Positions 36,596 to 45,215 of a stretch of 64,000 nt of DNA are shown here, in pieces. Both the position numbers and the translations under genes were made by a program. How positions within the stretch are numbered: the stretch's first letter is position 1; each line of letters begins with the position of its first letter. Source of the stretch: Mycobacterium stomatepiae (lineage in GTDB: Bacteria; Actinomycetota; Actinomycetes; Mycobacteriales; Mycobacteriaceae). The DNA is taken from NCBI RefSeq assembly GCF_010731715.1, contig NZ_AP022587.1:3472001-3536000 (forward strand), written 5' to 3'. The notes under the pieces were generated by a model. That model ran no database searches. It was given only the letters and a program-made list of their open reading frames with translations, and had not been told where the DNA came from.

Positions 36596-36769
36596 ATGAA
36601 CCGGATCATTGCGCCCGCCGCCGCGAGCGTGGTGGTTGGTTTGTTGCTGGGCGCGGCCGCGATCTTCGGAATCACCCTGATGGTGCAACAGGACACGAAG
36701 CCGCCACTTCCCGGGGGCGATCCGCAGTCGTCAGTGCTCAACCGGGTCGAATACGGCAACCGTAGCTAG
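36596..36769 (+). CDS. Small secreted protein Rv0236A type (DUF2613), copy 3
   Basis: A 57-aa protein, the same length as Rv0236A of M. tuberculosis and very similar by recall: MNRIIAPAAASVVVGLLLGA, then IFGITLMVQQDTK, and the end NRVEYGNRS. The hydrophobic N-terminus may be an uncleaved anchor or signal. No Cys is present, unlike copies 1 and 2. A GAGGAGACC ribosome site precedes ATG 36596. TAGGTT at 36543-36548 repeats the promoter of the other two copies. It lies directly before aftD, as in M. tuberculosis. Confidence 0.82.
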   Translation: MNRIIAPAAASVVVGLLLGAAAIFGITLMVQQDTKPPLPGGDPQSSVLNRVEYGNRS

Positions 36770-36836
36770 CGGCGATCGCAAGCGCGGCCGTGGCGATCGC
36801 AAGCGCGGCGTAGCCGGGCGCAGCGGGTCGTCGCCA
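36770..36836. repeat. Structured intergenic repeat, copies 2a (partial) and 2b
   Basis: A partial copy (CGGCGATCGCAAGCGCGGCC, 36770-36789) is followed by a full copy at 36790-36836. The full copy matches the element at 14670-14714 except for a few bases. The arms again allow a hairpin. It separates the DUF2613 gene from aftD and could be an attenuator or terminator. Confidence 0.6.
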
Positions 36837-36887
36837 TCCGGCCCAGCGGAGGCCCGTACTCCGCCTGCGGCGGACTCGGCCGCGGGC

Positions 36888-39800
36888 TTGTCGGTTACTC
36901 CACTGTCGCGGCGCTGGCTCTTTCTGGTCGGCGCAATCTCCCTGGCGCTGACGTTCGCGCAGTCGCCCGGTCAGGTGTCCCCCGATACCAAGCTGGACCT
37001 GACCGCCAACCCGCTGCGCTTCCTGGCCCGCGCCACCAACCTGTGGAACAGCGAGCTGCCGTTCGGCCAGACGCAGAATCAGGCCTACGGCTACCTGTTT
37101 CCGCACGGCGCCTTCTTTGCGATCGGCCACCTACTCGGCGTGCCCGGCTGGATGACGCAGCGGCTGTGGTGGGCGTTGCTGTTGACGGCCGGCTTCTGGG
37201 GATTGCTGCGGGTCGCCGAGGCGCTGGGGATCGGTAGCCCGTCGTCGCGGGTGATCAGCGCGGCCGCGTTCGCACTGTCCCCGCGGGTGCTGACCACGCT
37301 CGGCTCAATCTCGTCGGAGACCTTGCCGATCATGCTGGCGCCGTGGGTGTTGCTGCCGACGATCCTCGCGTTGCGAGGGACCCCGGGCCGGTCGGTGCGC
37401 GCGCTGGCCGGCCAGGCCGGGCTGGCGGTCGCGCTGATGGGCGCGGTGAATGCGATCGCCACGCTGGCGGGTTGCCTGCCTGCGGTGATCTGGTGGGCCT
37501 GTCATCGGCCCAATCGGTTGTGGTGGCGCTACACCGCGTGGTGGGCGTTGAGTCTGGTGCTGGCGATGCTGTGGTGGGTCGTCGCGCTGGTGATGCTGCG
37601 TAACGTCAGCCCGCCGTTCCTGGACTTCATCGAATCCTCGGGGGTGACGACGCAGTGGTCGTCACTGGTCGAGATGCTGCGCGGCACCGACAGTTGGACG
37701 CCGTTCGTGGCCCCGAATGCGACCGCGGGCGCGCCGCTGGTGACCGGCTCGGCGGCCATCCTGGCGACCTGCCTGGTCGCGGCGGCCGGTTTGGCCGGAC
37801 TGGCCAGCGCCGCGATGCCGGCCCGCGGACGGCTGGTGACGATGCTGCTGGTCGGGGTGGTGTTGATGGCCGTCGGCTACAGCGGCGGGCTGGGCTCGCC
37901 GCTGGCGCATCAGGTGCAGCTGTTCCTGGACGCCGCGGGCGCACCGCTGCGCAATGTGCACAAGTTGGAATCGGTCATCCGGATCCCGATCGTGCTGGGT
38001 GTCGCGGCGTTGCTGGGCCGGGTGCCTCTTCCTGGTTGGGGGCCGGGCAGTGCGCCGAGAGCGCAGTGGCTGCACGCGTTCGCCCACCCCGAGCGCGACA
38101 AGCGGGTCGCCGCGACGGTGGTAGTGCTGACCGCGCTGACGGTGAGCACCTCGCTGGCGTGGACCGCGCGGCTCACTCCGCCGGGCACGTTCAGCGCCAT
38201 CCCCCGCTACTGGCACTACGCCGCCGATTGGCTTACCGCGCACAACACCGGGGCGCCCACCCCCGGGCGAGTGCTGGTGGTGCCGGGGGCGCCGTTCGCC
38301 ACGCAGACGTGGGGCACCACCCACGACGAACCTCTGCAGGTGCTCGGCAGTGGCCCGTGGGGTGTGCGCGACTCGATCCCGTTGACCCCGCCGCAGACCA
38401 TCCGGGCGCTGGATTCCGTGCAACGCCTGTTCGCCGCCGGCATCCCGTCCGCCGGGCTGGCCGATACCCTTGCTCGCCAAGGAATTTCGTATGTCGTGGT
38501 GCGCAACGACCTGGATCCCGACTCGTCGCGTTCGGCGCGCCCGATCCTGGTGCACCGCACCCTCGACGGATCGCCGCGACTGGAGAAGGCGGCGCAGTTC
38601 GGTGAGCCGGTGGGCCCCGGGACGCTGCCCGGGTTCGTCGCCGACAGCGGTCTGCGCCCGCGCTATCCGGCCGTCGAGATCTACCGAGTGGTGACCCCCG
38701 GCAATCCCGGCGCACCCTACTTCGCCGACATCGACGGATTGGCGCGCGTCGACGGCGGGCCCGAGGTGCTGTTGCGTCTCGACGAGCGGCGCAGACTGTT
38801 GGCCCGGCCGCCACTGGGTCCGGTGCTGCTGACCGCCGATGCCCGCGGCGCAGGGCTGCCGGCGCCGGTCGTGACCGTGACCGACACCCCGGTGTCGCGT
38901 GAGACCGACTACGGCCGCGTCGACGAGCACTCGTCGGCGATCAGGGCCGAGGGCGACGCCAGGCACACCTTCAACCGGGTGCCCGACTATCCGGACCCCG
39001 GCGCCGACGTGGTGTACGGCGCCTGGAACGGCGGGCGGATCACGGTCTCGAGTTCGTCGTCGGATTCCACCGCCATGCCCGACGTCGCCCCGGCGACCTC
39101 CCCCGCTGCGGCGATCGACGGCGACCCGGCCACATCGTGGGTGACCAATGCCCTGCAGGCCGCCGTCGGGCAGTGGCTGCAGGTCAACTTCGACCATCCG
39201 GTGACCAACGCGGCGCTGACCCTGACACCCAGCGCGACGGCCGTCGGCTCCCAGGTGCGACGCATCGTGATCGACACCGCCACCGGCAGCACCACGCTGC
39301 GCTTCGACCAGCCCGGTAAGCCGCTCACCGTGGCGCTGCCGTACGGCGAAACACCGTGGGTGCGAATCACCGCCGCCGGCACCGACGACGGATCCAGCGG
39401 CGTGCAGTTCGGCGTCACCGACCTGTCGATCACCCAGTACGACGCCTCCGGTTTCGCGCATCCGGTCGACCTGCGGCACACCGTGCGGGTGCCCGGGCCG
39501 CCAGGGGGTTCGGCGATCGCGGGCTGGGACCTGGGCTCGGAACTGCTCGGCCGGCCGGGTTGCGCCGCGGCCGGCGACAGCGTGCGCTGCGCGCCGTCGA
39601 TGGCGCTGGCCCCGGAGGAGCCGGTCAATTTCAGCCGCACGCTGACCGTTCCCGCGCCGATATCGGTGACCCCACGGTTGTGGGTACGGCCTCGGCAGGG
39701 CCCCAACCTCGCCGACCTGATTGCCGAGCCGAATACCACTCGTGCCCAGGGCGATTCGGATACTGTCGACGTCCTCGGCTCGGCTTACGCGGCCACCGAC

Positions 39801-41135
39801 GGTGATCCCGCCACCTCCTGGACCGCGCCGCAGCGGGTGGTGCAACACAAGAGCGCCCCAACCCTGACGCTGATGCTGCCGCGACCGACCGAGGTCACGG
39901 GGCTGCGGCTGCTGCCCAGTCGCTCGACGTTGCCCGCCCAGCCGACGGTGGTGGCCGTCAACCTCGGCGACGGCCCGCAGGTCCGCAAATTCGCGCCGAG
40001 CGAACCGGGGGGCGAGCCGCACACGCTGTCGCTGTCGCTGCGACCCCGGGTGACCGACACCGTCACCGTCAGCCTGCTGGACTGGCAAGACGTCATCGAC
40101 CGCAATGCGCTGGGCTTCGACCAACTCAAGCCGCCCGGGCTGGCCGAGGTCGCGGCGCTGGGACCCGACGGCAACCCGATCGCCCCCGCCGACGCGGCGC
40201 GCAACCGGCCGCGCGAGATCGTCGTCGACTGCGACCACGGCCCGGTCATCGCGGTCGCGGGCCGGTTCGTGCACACCTCGATCCGGACCACCGCGGGTTC
40301 GCTGCTGGCCGGCGAGCCGATTCCCGTCAGCGCCTGCGATTCCACTCCGATCGCGCTGCCGGCGGGGCAACAGGAATTGTTGATCAGCCCCGGCGCCCGG
40401 TTCGTCGTGGACGGGGTGCAGCTTTCTACCCCGAACACCACCGAATTGCCCTGTGGCACAAGTCTTTCGGCGGTGCCCGCCGCGACCGGCGGGTGGGGAC
40501 CCGACCGTCGCGAGGTCCGGGCCCCGGCGTCGCCCACTTCCCGAGTGCTGGTCATTCCCGAGAGCATCAATCCGGGCTGGGTGGCCCGCACCAGCACCGG
40601 CGCCCGGCTGACGCCCGTTGCCGTCAACGGGTGGCAACAGGGCTGGGTAGTGCCGGCCGGAGATCCCGGCACGATCACGCTGAGCTTTGCGTCCAACTCG
40701 CTGTACCGGGTCGGCCTGGCCGCGGGCCTGGCCTTACTGCCGCTGCTGGCCGCGCTCGCGTGGTGGCGCCGGCGCGGAGGTTCCGACGACCCACCCGCAT
40801 CGCCGTGGTCGCCCGGCCCCTGGGCGGCGGTGCCATTGCTGGCGGCCGGAGCGCTGATCGCCGGCGTTGCCGGGGTCGTGGTGATCGGCAGTGTCATCGG
40901 CCTGCGGTACGCGCTGCGCCATCGCGAGGGGCTACGCCACCGGGTCACCGTCGCCGCCAGTGCGGGCGGATTGATTCTGGCCGGGGCGGCACTGTCGCGA
41001 CAGCCCTGGCGATCGGTCGACGGGTACGCGGGCCATTCCGCGAGTGTGCAACTGCTTGCCTTGATTTCGTTGGCTGCGGTCGCCGCCTCGGTGGTCGCGT
41101 TGCCGGATCATGGACGGGCGGCACACAACGAGTAG
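36888..41135 (+). CDS. aftD: Arabinofuranosyltransferase AftD
   Basis: A 1415-aa multi-pass GT-C glycosyltransferase that adds arabinofuranose units from decaprenyl-phospho-arabinose to arabinogalactan and lipoarabinomannan on the outer side of the membrane. The first periplasmic loop has the acidic residues expected of the active site (SPDTKLDL, D33 and D37). About 11-12 spans follow to residue 430. Then comes a long extracytoplasmic part with at least two discoidin/carbohydrate-binding-like modules, each marked by a DGDPATSW motif (near residues 742 and 968). Terminal membrane spans end the protein. TTG 36888 gives the MSVTPLSRRWL start, near that of Rv0236c (1400 aa). Essential in M. tuberculosis. 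Confidence 0.94.
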   Translation: MSVTPLSRRWLFLVGAISLALTFAQSPGQVSPDTKLDLTANPLRFLARATNLWNSELPFGQTQNQAYGYLFPHGAFFAIGHLLGVPGWMTQRLWWALLLTAGFWGLLRVAEALGIGSPSSRVISAAAFALSPRVLTTLGSISSETLPIMLAPWVLLPTILALRGTPGRSVRALAGQAGLAVALMGAVNAIATLAGCLPAVIWWACHRPNRLWWRYTAWWALSLVLAMLWWVVALVMLRNVSPPFLDFIESSGVTTQWSSLVEMLRGTDSWTPFVAPNATAGAPLVTGSAAILATCLVAAAGLAGLASAAMPARGRLVTMLLVGVVLMAVGYSGGLGSPLAHQVQLFLDAAGAPLRNVHKLESVIRIPIVLGVAALLGRVPLPGWGPGSAPRAQWLHAFAHPERDKRVAATVVVLTALTVSTSLAWTARLTPPGTFSAIPRYWHYAADWLTAHNTGAPTPGRVLVVPGAPFATQTWGTTHDEPLQVLGSGPWGVRDSIPLTPPQTIRALDSVQRLFAAGIPSAGLADTLARQGISYVVVRNDLDPDSSRSARPILVHRTLDGSPRLEKAAQFGEPVGPGTLPGFVADSGLRPRYPAVEIYRVVTPGNPGAPYFADIDGLARVDGGPEVLLRLDERRRLLARPPLGPVLLTADARGAGLPAPVVTVTDTPVSRETDYGRVDEHSSAIRAEGDARHTFNRVPDYPDPGADVVYGAWNGGRITVSSSSSDSTAMPDVAPATSPAAAIDGDPATSWVTNALQAAVGQWLQVNFDHPVTNAALTLTPSATAVGSQVRRIVIDTATGSTTLRFDQPGKPLTVALPYGETPWVRITAAGTDDGSSGVQFGVTDLSITQYDASGFAHPVDLRHTVRVPGPPGGSAIAGWDLGSELLGRPGCAAAGDSVRCAPSMALAPEEPVNFSRTLTVPAPISVTPRLWVRPRQGPNLADLIAEPNTTRAQGDSDTVDVLGSAYAATDGDPATSWTAPQRVVQHKSAPTLTLMLPRPTEVTGLRLLPSRSTLPAQPTVVAVNLGDGPQVRKFAPSEPGGEPHTLSLSLRPRVTDTVTVSLLDWQDVIDRNALGFDQLKPPGLAEVAALGPDGNPIAPADAARNRPREIVVDCDHGPVIAVAGRFVHTSIRTTAGSLLAGEPIPVSACDSTPIALPAGQQELLISPGARFVVDGVQLSTPNTTELPCGTSLSAVPAATGGWGPDRREVRAPASPTSRVLVIPESINPGWVARTSTGARLTPVAVNGWQQGWVVPAGDPGTITLSFASNSLYRVGLAAGLALLPLLAALAWWRRRGGSDDPPASPWSPGPWAAVPLLAAGALIAGVAGVVVIGSVIGLRYALRHREGLRHRVTVAASAGGLILAGAALSRQPWRSVDGYAGHSASVQLLALISLAAVAASVVALPDHGRAAHNE

Positions 41136-41221
41136 CCTCTGCGGCTTTGGCTATCCGTTTATCGGCTGGTTGACTGGATACGCGGAATGGTGTGACGGTC
41201 ACCATCCGGGGAGCTATGGCC

Positions 41222-42661
41222 ATGGAATGGTTTGCGGCATCCGACGACTGGTTGGGCAGATTCGTGCTCGAGCGCGGCGTGGCGGCCATCTACCTGATCG
41301 CGTTCGTCGCGGCCGCGCTGCAGTTCCGCGCACTGATCGGCGAGCACGGAATCCTGCCGGCACCAAGGTATTTGGCACAGCAGTCGTGGTGGCGGACCCC
41401 GAGCATCTTCCAGCTGCACTACTCCGACCGGCTATTCGCCGGCGTCAGCTGGTTCGGGGCGGCGTTGTCGGCGGCCGTTGCCGGTGGCGTGGCCGACGCG
41501 GTTCCGTTGTGGGCCGCGATGTTGGTGTGGCTGACGCTGTGGGTGCTCTACTTGTCGATCGTCAACGTCGGGCAGGCGTGGTACTCGTTCGGCTGGGAAT
41601 CCCTGCTGCTGGAAAGCGGCTTCCTGATGATCTTTCTCGGCAACGATCGAGTCGCGCCGCCGGTGCTGACGTTGTGGATGGCACGACTGCTGCTGTTTCG
41701 GGTCGAGTTCGGCGCCGGCCTGATAAAGATGCGCGGCGACCCGTGCTGGCGCGACCTGACCTGCCTGTACTACCACCACGAAACCCAGCCGATGCCCGGG
41801 CCGCTGAGCTGGTTCTTTCATCACCTACCCAAGCGGTTGCATCGAATTGAGGTGGCGGGCAATCACTTCGCGCAGCTGGTGGTGCCGTTCGGGTTGTTCG
41901 CGCCGCAGCCGGTGTCCAGCGCGGCCGCGACGATCATCGTGGTCACGCAGCTGTGGCTGGTGGCCTCCGGCAATTTTGCGTGGCTCAATTGGCTGACGAT
42001 CATCCTGGCGTTCGGCGCCATCGACGACTCTCGCGCGGCGCAGCTGTTGCCGATACCCGGACATTCGCCGCCGCCGGCGCCGCCGTTGTGGTTCGTCGGC
42101 GCGGTGGTCGCGTTCGCGGCTTGTGTGCTGTTCCTGACCTACTGGCCGGTGCGCAACATGTTGTCCCCGCGCCAGCGAATGAACATGTCGTTCAACTCCT
42201 TTCATTTGGTGAATGCCTACGGCGCGTTCGGCAGCATCGGCCGGGTCCGCCGGGAGGTGGTAATCGAGGGAACCGACGAGCCGCGACTCACCGCGCAGAC
42301 GGTCTGGAAGGAATACGGATTCAAAGGAAAGCCCGGGGCGGTCGGACGGGTGCCGCGCCAATGGGCGCCCTATCATCTGCGGCTGGACTGGCTGATGTGG
42401 TTCGCCGCGATCTCGCCGGGCTACGCCCAGCCGTGGCTGAAGCCGTTCTTGCAACGGCTGCTGCGCAATGACCGGGCCACGCTACGGCTGTTGCAGCACA
42501 ATCCCTTTCCCGACTCACCACCACATTACGTGCGGGCGCAGCTCTACCAGTACCGCTTCACCACACCGGCCGAGCTGCGGAGCGATCGGGTGTGGTGGCA
42601 TCGTGCGCTGGTGAGCCAATATGTTTCGCCGATGACGCTGGCTTCTCCCCCTGCCGGCTGA
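41222..42661 (+). CDS. Polytopic membrane protein, lipase-maturation-factor-like (Rv0235c type)
   Basis: A 479-aa membrane protein of the lipase maturation factor family. ATG 41222 is chosen because GGGGAG lies eight bases upstream and the protein then begins MEWFAASDDWLGRFVLERG, like Rv0235c (about 482 aa); the frame is open to 41192. Several hydrophobic spans occupy the first two thirds. The motif NVGQAWYSFGWESLLLE, followed by FGAGLIKMRGDPCWRDLTCLYYHHETQP, is a family hallmark. The C-terminal third is hydrophilic (EGTDEPRLTAQTVWKEYGFKG). In animals and some bacteria such proteins help lipase folding; no lipase lies beside it here. It follows aftD, perhaps in one operon. Confidence 0.85.
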   Translation: MEWFAASDDWLGRFVLERGVAAIYLIAFVAAALQFRALIGEHGILPAPRYLAQQSWWRTPSIFQLHYSDRLFAGVSWFGAALSAAVAGGVADAVPLWAAMLVWLTLWVLYLSIVNVGQAWYSFGWESLLLESGFLMIFLGNDRVAPPVLTLWMARLLLFRVEFGAGLIKMRGDPCWRDLTCLYYHHETQPMPGPLSWFFHHLPKRLHRIEVAGNHFAQLVVPFGLFAPQPVSSAAATIIVVTQLWLVASGNFAWLNWLTIILAFGAIDDSRAAQLLPIPGHSPPPAPPLWFVGAVVAFAACVLFLTYWPVRNMLSPRQRMNMSFNSFHLVNAYGAFGSIGRVRREVVIEGTDEPRLTAQTVWKEYGFKGKPGAVGRVPRQWAPYHLRLDWLMWFAAISPGYAQPWLKPFLQRLLRNDRATLRLLQHNPFPDSPPHYVRAQLYQYRFTTPAELRSDRVWWHRALVSQYVSPMTLASPPAG

Positions 42662-42729
42662 GCCGCCGATCCTGACACGCTCCGGCAGCAGTATGGCCGC
42701 TAGCCCTGAGCCATCAGTTGCACGTGCGA

Positions 42730-43197
42730 TCAGCCAAGTCTGCTGATGTCCGTAATGAGCTGGGACACCACCGAGATCGTGGCAATTCGCCGACCCGTAT
42801 CGTCATCGAGGTCCGCGCCCAGAACGGCGTTCGTCTTCGTCAGCTTCAGCACTCGGCCTGTCGCCAGATAGGATTTCGCCGTTCCGCCGCGCAGGATCGT
42901 GACCGTCATGCTCAACGTCGGGCACGGGCAGCCTGTCACCAGCGAGCCGCAATGGGTGGCCGTCTGATCCAGCATCTCGGCCATCGACCCGCCGCTGAGT
43001 TGAGCGAAATTGAAGGCGCCGGGCCCCGGTTCATAAGACATACGCAGCCATCGCTCCTCGCGGCTGCCGTCGAGAAACCTCGCATTCAGCGCCGAAAGGT
43101 TCGGTGTCAGGTGTTTGTTGGCATGCGCAACCCAGTCCGCATCGGACAGCGCGGCGCCGGGTTGGCCGAATAGACCCAGGTATCCAGTGACATCCAC
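42730..43197 (-). CDS. Hotdog-fold thioesterase-like protein (PaaI family)
   Basis: A 155-aa single hotdog-domain protein. The long central helix SMAEMLDQTATHCGSLVTG, followed by the strands LSMTVTILRGG and KSYLATGRVLKLTKTNAVLGADL, is the PaaI-thioesterase pattern. The active-site Gly/Asp arrangement resembles acyl-CoA thioesterases, but the substrate is unknown. It is the first gene of the accessory block between Rv0235c and gabD1 and is transcribed divergently from the second R2lox gene with a 146-base promoter region that contains two palindromes. Confidence 0.75.
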   Translation of the reverse strand: MDVTGYLGLFGQPGAALSDADWVAHANKHLTPNLSALNARFLDGSREERWLRMSYEPGPGAFNFAQLSGGSMAEMLDQTATHCGSLVTGCPCPTLSMTVTILRGGTAKSYLATGRVLKLTKTNAVLGADLDDDTGRRIATISVVSQLITDISRLG

Positions 43198-43242
43198 GTC
43201 TGTCAGGTTAGAACGATTGAACTTTCCGCCGTGGCTGATGCG

Positions 43243-43283
43243 CTTGACGTATCAAGTCGTGCGTGTTCTGTCCAAGCGCTTGG
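43243..43283. promoter_or_regulatory. Two palindromes upstream of the second R2lox gene
   Basis: CTTGACGTATCAAG (43243-43256, arms CTTGA/TCAAG) and CCAAGCGCTTGG (43272-43283, perfect 12-bp palindrome). Both lie in the divergent region between the hotdog gene and R2lox. They could be operators; no matching regulator lies directly beside them. Confidence 0.4.
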
Positions 43284-43343
43284 CCATCGTCCCGGCCCGG
43301 CGTCACCATCGAATCACAGCACACGGCTGAGGGGGTCTGTCAG

Positions 43344-44294
43344 ATGACACGTAGACATTCGGGCTCGCTGCTGGCGGGCGGATTCAACTGGGATAGCTTG
43401 CCGTTACGGCTATTCGCCGGGGGCAACGCCAAGTTCTGGGATCCCGCCGACATCGACTTGTCCCGTGACCGCGCTGACTGGGAACAGCTGACCGATGAGG
43501 AACGGCGCCTCGCCTTGCAACTGCGCGTCCAATTCGTTGCCGGGGAGGAGGCGGTGACCGAGGACATTCAGCCCTTCATCGCGGCCATGCGGGCCGAAGG
43601 CCGGCTGGGTGACGAGATGTATTTGACGCAGTTCGCCTTCGAGGAGGCCAAACACACCCAGGTGTTCCGCATGTGGCTCGATGCCGTCGGAGAGACCGAC
43701 GATCTGCAGGCCTACCTCGAGCCGCTGTCCGCGTACCGGCGCATCTTTTACGAGGAGCTGCCAAAATGCCTCAACGCGTTGACAATCGACCCGTCACCGG
43801 TCGCGCAGGTAAGGGCATCCGTGACCTATAACCACGTCGTCGAGGGCATGATGGCGCTAACCGGCTACCACTCGTGGCACAAAATCTGCGCGGGACGCAA
43901 CATTCTTCCCGGCATGCGGGAACTGGTTCGGCGCATCGGCGACGACGAGCGACGGCACATGGCCTGGGGCACCTTCACCTGCCGGCGCCACGTCGCCGCC
44001 GACGACGCCAACTGGGCCGTGTTCGAGGCGCGGATGAACGAGCTCATCCCGCTGGTCATGCAAGCGACCGAACAGGCGTATGCCACGTTTAGCGATCCCG
44101 TCCCGTTCGGCTTGGACCTAGACGAGTCGCGCCAGTACGCCTCCGACAGGGGTATGCGACGGTTCGGCACCATCGCCAGTGCCCGCGGCCGACCGCTCGG
44201 CGAGATCGACGTCGACTACTCGCCGCTGCAGCTAGAGAACGCCTTCGCCGACGAGGACGAAAAGGCCCTGACGGCAACGGCATCGGTGAGATGA
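43344..44294 (+). CDS. R2-like ligand-binding oxidase (R2lox), second copy
   Basis: A 316-aa ferritin-like di-metal protein, paralogue of the canonical R2lox at 50508-51443. In R2lox a Mn/Fe centre activates oxygen, binds a long-chain fatty acid and forms a Val-Tyr ether cross-link. All ligands are present at the M. tuberculosis Rv0233 positions: E68, E101, H104, E167, E202 and H205, as well as cross-link partners V71 and Y162. Residue 176 is His instead of the Tyr in the canonical copy. It starts at ATG 43344, and its stop overlaps the next gene by four bases (ATGA). It lies in the accessory block. The name nrdB is used for such genes but they are not ribonucleotide reductases. Confidence 0.88.
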   Translation: MTRRHSGSLLAGGFNWDSLPLRLFAGGNAKFWDPADIDLSRDRADWEQLTDEERRLALQLRVQFVAGEEAVTEDIQPFIAAMRAEGRLGDEMYLTQFAFEEAKHTQVFRMWLDAVGETDDLQAYLEPLSAYRRIFYEELPKCLNALTIDPSPVAQVRASVTYNHVVEGMMALTGYHSWHKICAGRNILPGMRELVRRIGDDERRHMAWGTFTCRRHVAADDANWAVFEARMNELIPLVMQATEQAYATFSDPVPFGLDLDESRQYASDRGMRRFGTIASARGRPLGEIDVDYSPLQLENAFADEDEKALTATASVR

Positions 44295-45187
44295 GAGTCA
44301 TCGGGATTGCGGCGGCGGCCGCCATTGCGTTGGCACCGTTCTCGGTGTTGGCAACGGCAGCCGGCGTGGCGCAGGCGGCGCCGGTTGCGCAATATCGCAT
44401 ACCGACCGGCCCCACACTGCCGACGCCCACCGACTACCGTGACGCAGGCGCAGACCCTACCGGTCATTCCGCCAACTCCTCGGCGCCCGAATACAATTCC
44501 GACGGGCACGCTGAAGAGGATACGAGTCCGTCCTGGTGGCCCTCGGCGCTGCACTACGGGGTATTGATGACAGCGGTGGGCCTTGCCGCCTGGGCTATCG
44601 GATTGTCGTCACATCGCGCCGCTGGCACACCTCGGATCCGGCCCCGACCGGAGCGCCGCCGGGCGCCCAGTGCTGCATCGACCGTCAGACCCGCGCCCGC
44701 GTTTCCGACGATTGATCCGCCGGACTCGGAGACAAAGAGAAGGGTGCTGGTCGAGGCGGCCCATCGATGCGCGATCCCCACCTGCCGGCGTCCAACGACC
44801 GAGATAGCGCACATCGTGTCTGAGTCGCAGCGCCGTGGCGAGTCGTTCGAAAACCTCATCACGTTATGCCCGGACTGCCAAGAGAAAGAAATCGATCCGC
44901 GGTCGATCCGCATGTACAAGCGCAATCTCGGGATCTTGAACAGTCGCTACTCTGATTTCGAACGCCGGTTGTTCGATCAGATCGCGGAGACCGGCCGGAC
45001 ATCCTTCGTCGTCCAGGCGGGCTTGGAGATCCCTCTGCTGCACGCGGTCAATGATGGGATTTTGAAACAAGTCGAACTATCGCCCGTACCGGCCCAACGC
45101 GGTGAACCGATCCAGTATCGATATGAAGTCGTCGATGCTGGGCTGGACTTCGTCGGCCGATACATGCGGGGCGAAGACATTTCATGA
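44291..45187 (+). CDS. Membrane-anchored HNH-domain protein
   Basis: A 298-aa protein with an unusual layout. Residues 1-29 form a Sec signal (Ala-rich core, cleavage after AQA). Residues 30-85 are a Pro/Ser-rich outer segment, 86-106 one membrane span ([19 protein letters not shown]), and 109-125 an Arg-rich stretch that predicts a cytoplasmic C-terminus. Residues 149-202 form an HNH nuclease-like zinc domain: C160, C165, H174 (IAHI), N188 (ENLITLC), C193 and C196. The last position of the usual CxxCH is Gln197, so activity is uncertain. The tail 203-298 ends in a winged-helix-like LKQVELSP...[17 protein letters not shown] overlap with R2lox implies coupled translation. Function unknown. Confidence 0.8.
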   Translation: MRVIGIAAAAAIALAPFSVLATAAGVAQAAPVAQYRIPTGPTLPTPTDYRDAGADPTGHSANSSAPEYNSDGHAEEDTSPSWWPSALHYGVLMTAVGLAAWAIGLSSHRAAGTPRIRPRPERRRAPSAASTVRPAPAFPTIDPPDSETKRRVLVEAAHRCAIPTCRRPTTEIAHIVSESQRRGESFENLITLCPDCQEKEIDPRSIRMYKRNLGILNSRYSDFERRLFDQIAETGRTSFVVQAGLEIPLLHAVNDGILKQVELSPVPAQRGEPIQYRYEVVDAGLDFVGRYMRGEDIS

Positions 45188-45215
45188 GGTCCCCCGGCCG
45201 CCGTACGAAAAGGCC

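Noticed and set aside
37662..40637. 991-codon minus-strand frame opposite aftD
   Set aside because: Antisense shadow of aftD, with no motifs and Arg/Gly/His-rich composition.
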